Below are positions 4,099-5,374 of a stretch of 5,374 bases of DNA, in pieces. Each line of letters opens with the position of its first letter. Positions within the stretch are counted from its first letter, which is position 1. The DNA is from Lysobacterales bacterium (GTDB lineage Bacteria; Pseudomonadota; Gammaproteobacteria; Xanthomonadales; Marinicellaceae). The DNA is taken from NCBI GenBank assembly GCA_027083915.1, contig JALWML010000212.1, positions 1-5,374 on the forward strand, written 5' to 3'. Under the pieces are notes generated by a model. It was not told where the DNA came from, made no database searches, and saw only the letters and a list, made by a program, of their open reading frames with translations. Both the position numbers and the translations under genes were made by a program.

Positions 4099-5374
4099 TT
4101 AGTAAATATCTTTAACAGTATTTGTTACGTTAAATTTACCAGTTGGAGTCACCAATCTATCGTCTTTGATAACTTTTTTCAATTTCAAAGTTTTATCATC
4201 AACAACAACAATGGCAGACTTTTGATCTTTGGCATTCCAAACAGAGAACCAAACCTCATCGCCTTTGGCATTGTATTCAGGTTGAACCACACGTTGCGCG
4301 CCTTCATCACCTAAATTGGCCCACTTAGCAATTGGTAAGACTGTAAATCCTTTCTCAAGATTATTGATGTCAAAAACAGCTATACTTTGAGAAAATTTCT
4401 TATCTGGATTCAATGGCGCATCTACCCATAAATGCTTAGACTTAGGATGTGATTTAACAAATAAAGATCCACCACCCATGCCTTTTAAGGTTCTTACCAC
4501 TTTCCAAGCATTCTTCTTATACTTTTTGCTCTTTGGATCAGTTCCTAAGAAAGTCACATGATCATTACCTAAAGCACTAGTCACCCAAACAGGACCATAT
4601 TTTGGATCAACTAAATTAGCTCCACGACCAGGATGAGGAATCTTAGTCACATCAGTTAGTGCAACCAACTTACGGTCTTTTGAGTCAATAACAGCAATCT
4701 TGTTAGATTTGTTAGCCGCTGTTAGGAAATACCTGTGAGTTCTATCCCAACCACCATCATGCAAATAACGTGCCGCAGGAATAGTAGTTACAGATAAGTT
4801 TTCTACATCGCTGTAGTCAACCAATAACACTTTACCTGTTTCTTTAACATTAACGATAAATTCAGGATGCTCGTGTGAAGCAATAATTGCCGCTACACGA
4901 GGCTCAGGATGATACTCTTGTGTATCAACTGTCATGCCACGAGTCGAGACAATATTTAGAGGCTCTAAAGTATCGGCATCCATTATAGTGTATTGTGGAG
5001 GCCAGTAAGAACCTGCAATAGCGTACTTATCTTCATAACCTTTATATTTTGAAGTTTCAACTGAACGTGCTTCCAAACCCACTTTAATTTCAGCAACAAT
5101 TTGTGGAGGATCCATGAATAAGTCAATCATGTCAATTTTAGCATCACGTCCAATCACATAAATATATCGACCAGAGGCTGAAACACGAGAAATATGTACT
5201 GCATAACCAGTATTCAAAGTATTGATGATTTCTTTAGTATCTCCATCAATCAATGCCACTTTACCAGCATCACGAAGCGTTACAGAGAAAATGTTTTTGA
5301 TGTTAATCTTATTCATTTTCTTCTTAGGGCGATCCTCAGGCTTAACAAGAACTTTCCAAGAATCTTTCATCTCT
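4099..5374 (-). CDS. nirS: Cytochrome cd1 nitrite reductase NirS, d1 domain and C-terminus (partial)
   Basis: NirS is the periplasmic dimeric haem c/haem d1 enzyme that reduces nitrite to nitric oxide in denitrification. The window holds its last 424 codons; the N-terminal signal peptide and haem c domain (with its CxxCH) lie beyond the right edge. The frame stays open through GAG at 5373-5371, so the ATG at 5370 is an internal methionine, not the start. Numbering from that Met, the d1 propeller shows TGYAVHISR with His59, RYLHDGG with His204 and IPHPGRG with His246. The intervals (145 and 42 residues) equal those between His182, His327 and His369 of the P. aeruginosa enzyme: the d1-iron ligand and the two catalytic histidines. 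Other conserved stretches are NIFSVTLRDAG, YWPPQYTIMD, STRGMTVD, EYHPEPRVAA, EVWFSVWN and RLVTPTGKFNV. The surface is lysine-rich, with a small K-K insert near residues 281-286. It appears intact and functional. Its promoter is outside the window; the shared bidirectional terminator ends it. Confidence 0.97.
   Translation of the reverse strand, partial: EMKDSWKVLVKPEDRPKKKMNKINIKNIFSVTLRDAGKVALIDGDTKEIINTLNTGYAVHISRVSASGRYIYVIGRDAKIDMIDLFMDPPQIVAEIKVGLEARSVETSKYKGYEDKYAIAGSYWPPQYTIMDADTLEPLNIVSTRGMTVDTQEYHPEPRVAAIIASHEHPEFIVNVKETGKVLLVDYSDVENLSVTTIPAARYLHDGGWDRTHRYFLTAANKSNKIAVIDSKDRKLVALTDVTKIPHPGRGANLVDPKYGPVWVTSALGNDHVTFLGTDPKSKKYKKNAWKVVRTLKGMGGGSLFVKSHPKSKHLWVDAPLNPDKKFSQSIAVFDINNLEKGFTVLPIAKWANLGDEGAQRVVQPEYNAKGDEVWFSVWNAKDQKSAIVVVDDKTLKLKKVIKDDRLVTPTGKFNVTNTVKDIY

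Noticed and set aside
5368..5370. ATG as the start codon of the nirS gene
   Set aside because: The frame remains open upstream (GAG at 5373-5371), and the sequence at this methionine corresponds to the junction between the c and d1 domains of known NirS. The true start is outside the window.

Overview
The window looks like a stretch of AT-rich chromosome from a gammaproteobacterium. This rests on the gene order (membrane-anchored rhodanese, secB, gpsA), on an Slp-family outer-membrane lipoprotein, and on a Dnr-type regulator paired with a cytochrome cd1 nitrite reductase. I cannot name the genus from sequence alone.

Left block (1-2232). The first 83 bases hold the N-terminus of a divergently transcribed exported protein. 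A compact divergent promoter region follows (about 84-215), then three co-oriented genes: a YibN-like rhodanese with an N-terminal membrane anchor, the export chaperone secB, and gpsA (NAD(P)-dependent glycerol-3-phosphate dehydrogenase). secB and gpsA are only 6 bases apart and are probably co-transcribed. The grxC gene that sits between yibN and secB in E. coli is missing here.

Middle block (2233-3289). An Slp-like lipoprotein gene is followed by a 430-base gene-free stretch. That stretch holds a 225-bp MITE-like element (2976-3200) with 18-bp imperfect terminal inverted repeats, several internal hairpins, no coding capacity, and a perfect 5-bp flanking direct repeat (TTTTA). A second, solitary copy of the same terminal repeat lies 74 bp upstream.

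Right block (3290-5374). A Crp/Fnr-superfamily regulator of the Dnr type converges on nirS, of which only the d1-heme propeller and C-terminus are in the window. The two genes are separated by 101 bases carrying two hairpins, one of them a strong bidirectional terminator. Together they are the regulator and the key enzyme of nitrite respiration (nitrite to NO). All three d1-haem histidines of NirS are present at the spacing of the Pseudomonas aeruginosa enzyme, so it looks functional. The MITE lies exactly at the junction between the housekeeping block and the denitrification block. I see no tRNA, rRNA, CRISPR array or intact transposase gene, and nothing that clearly forms a new type of system.
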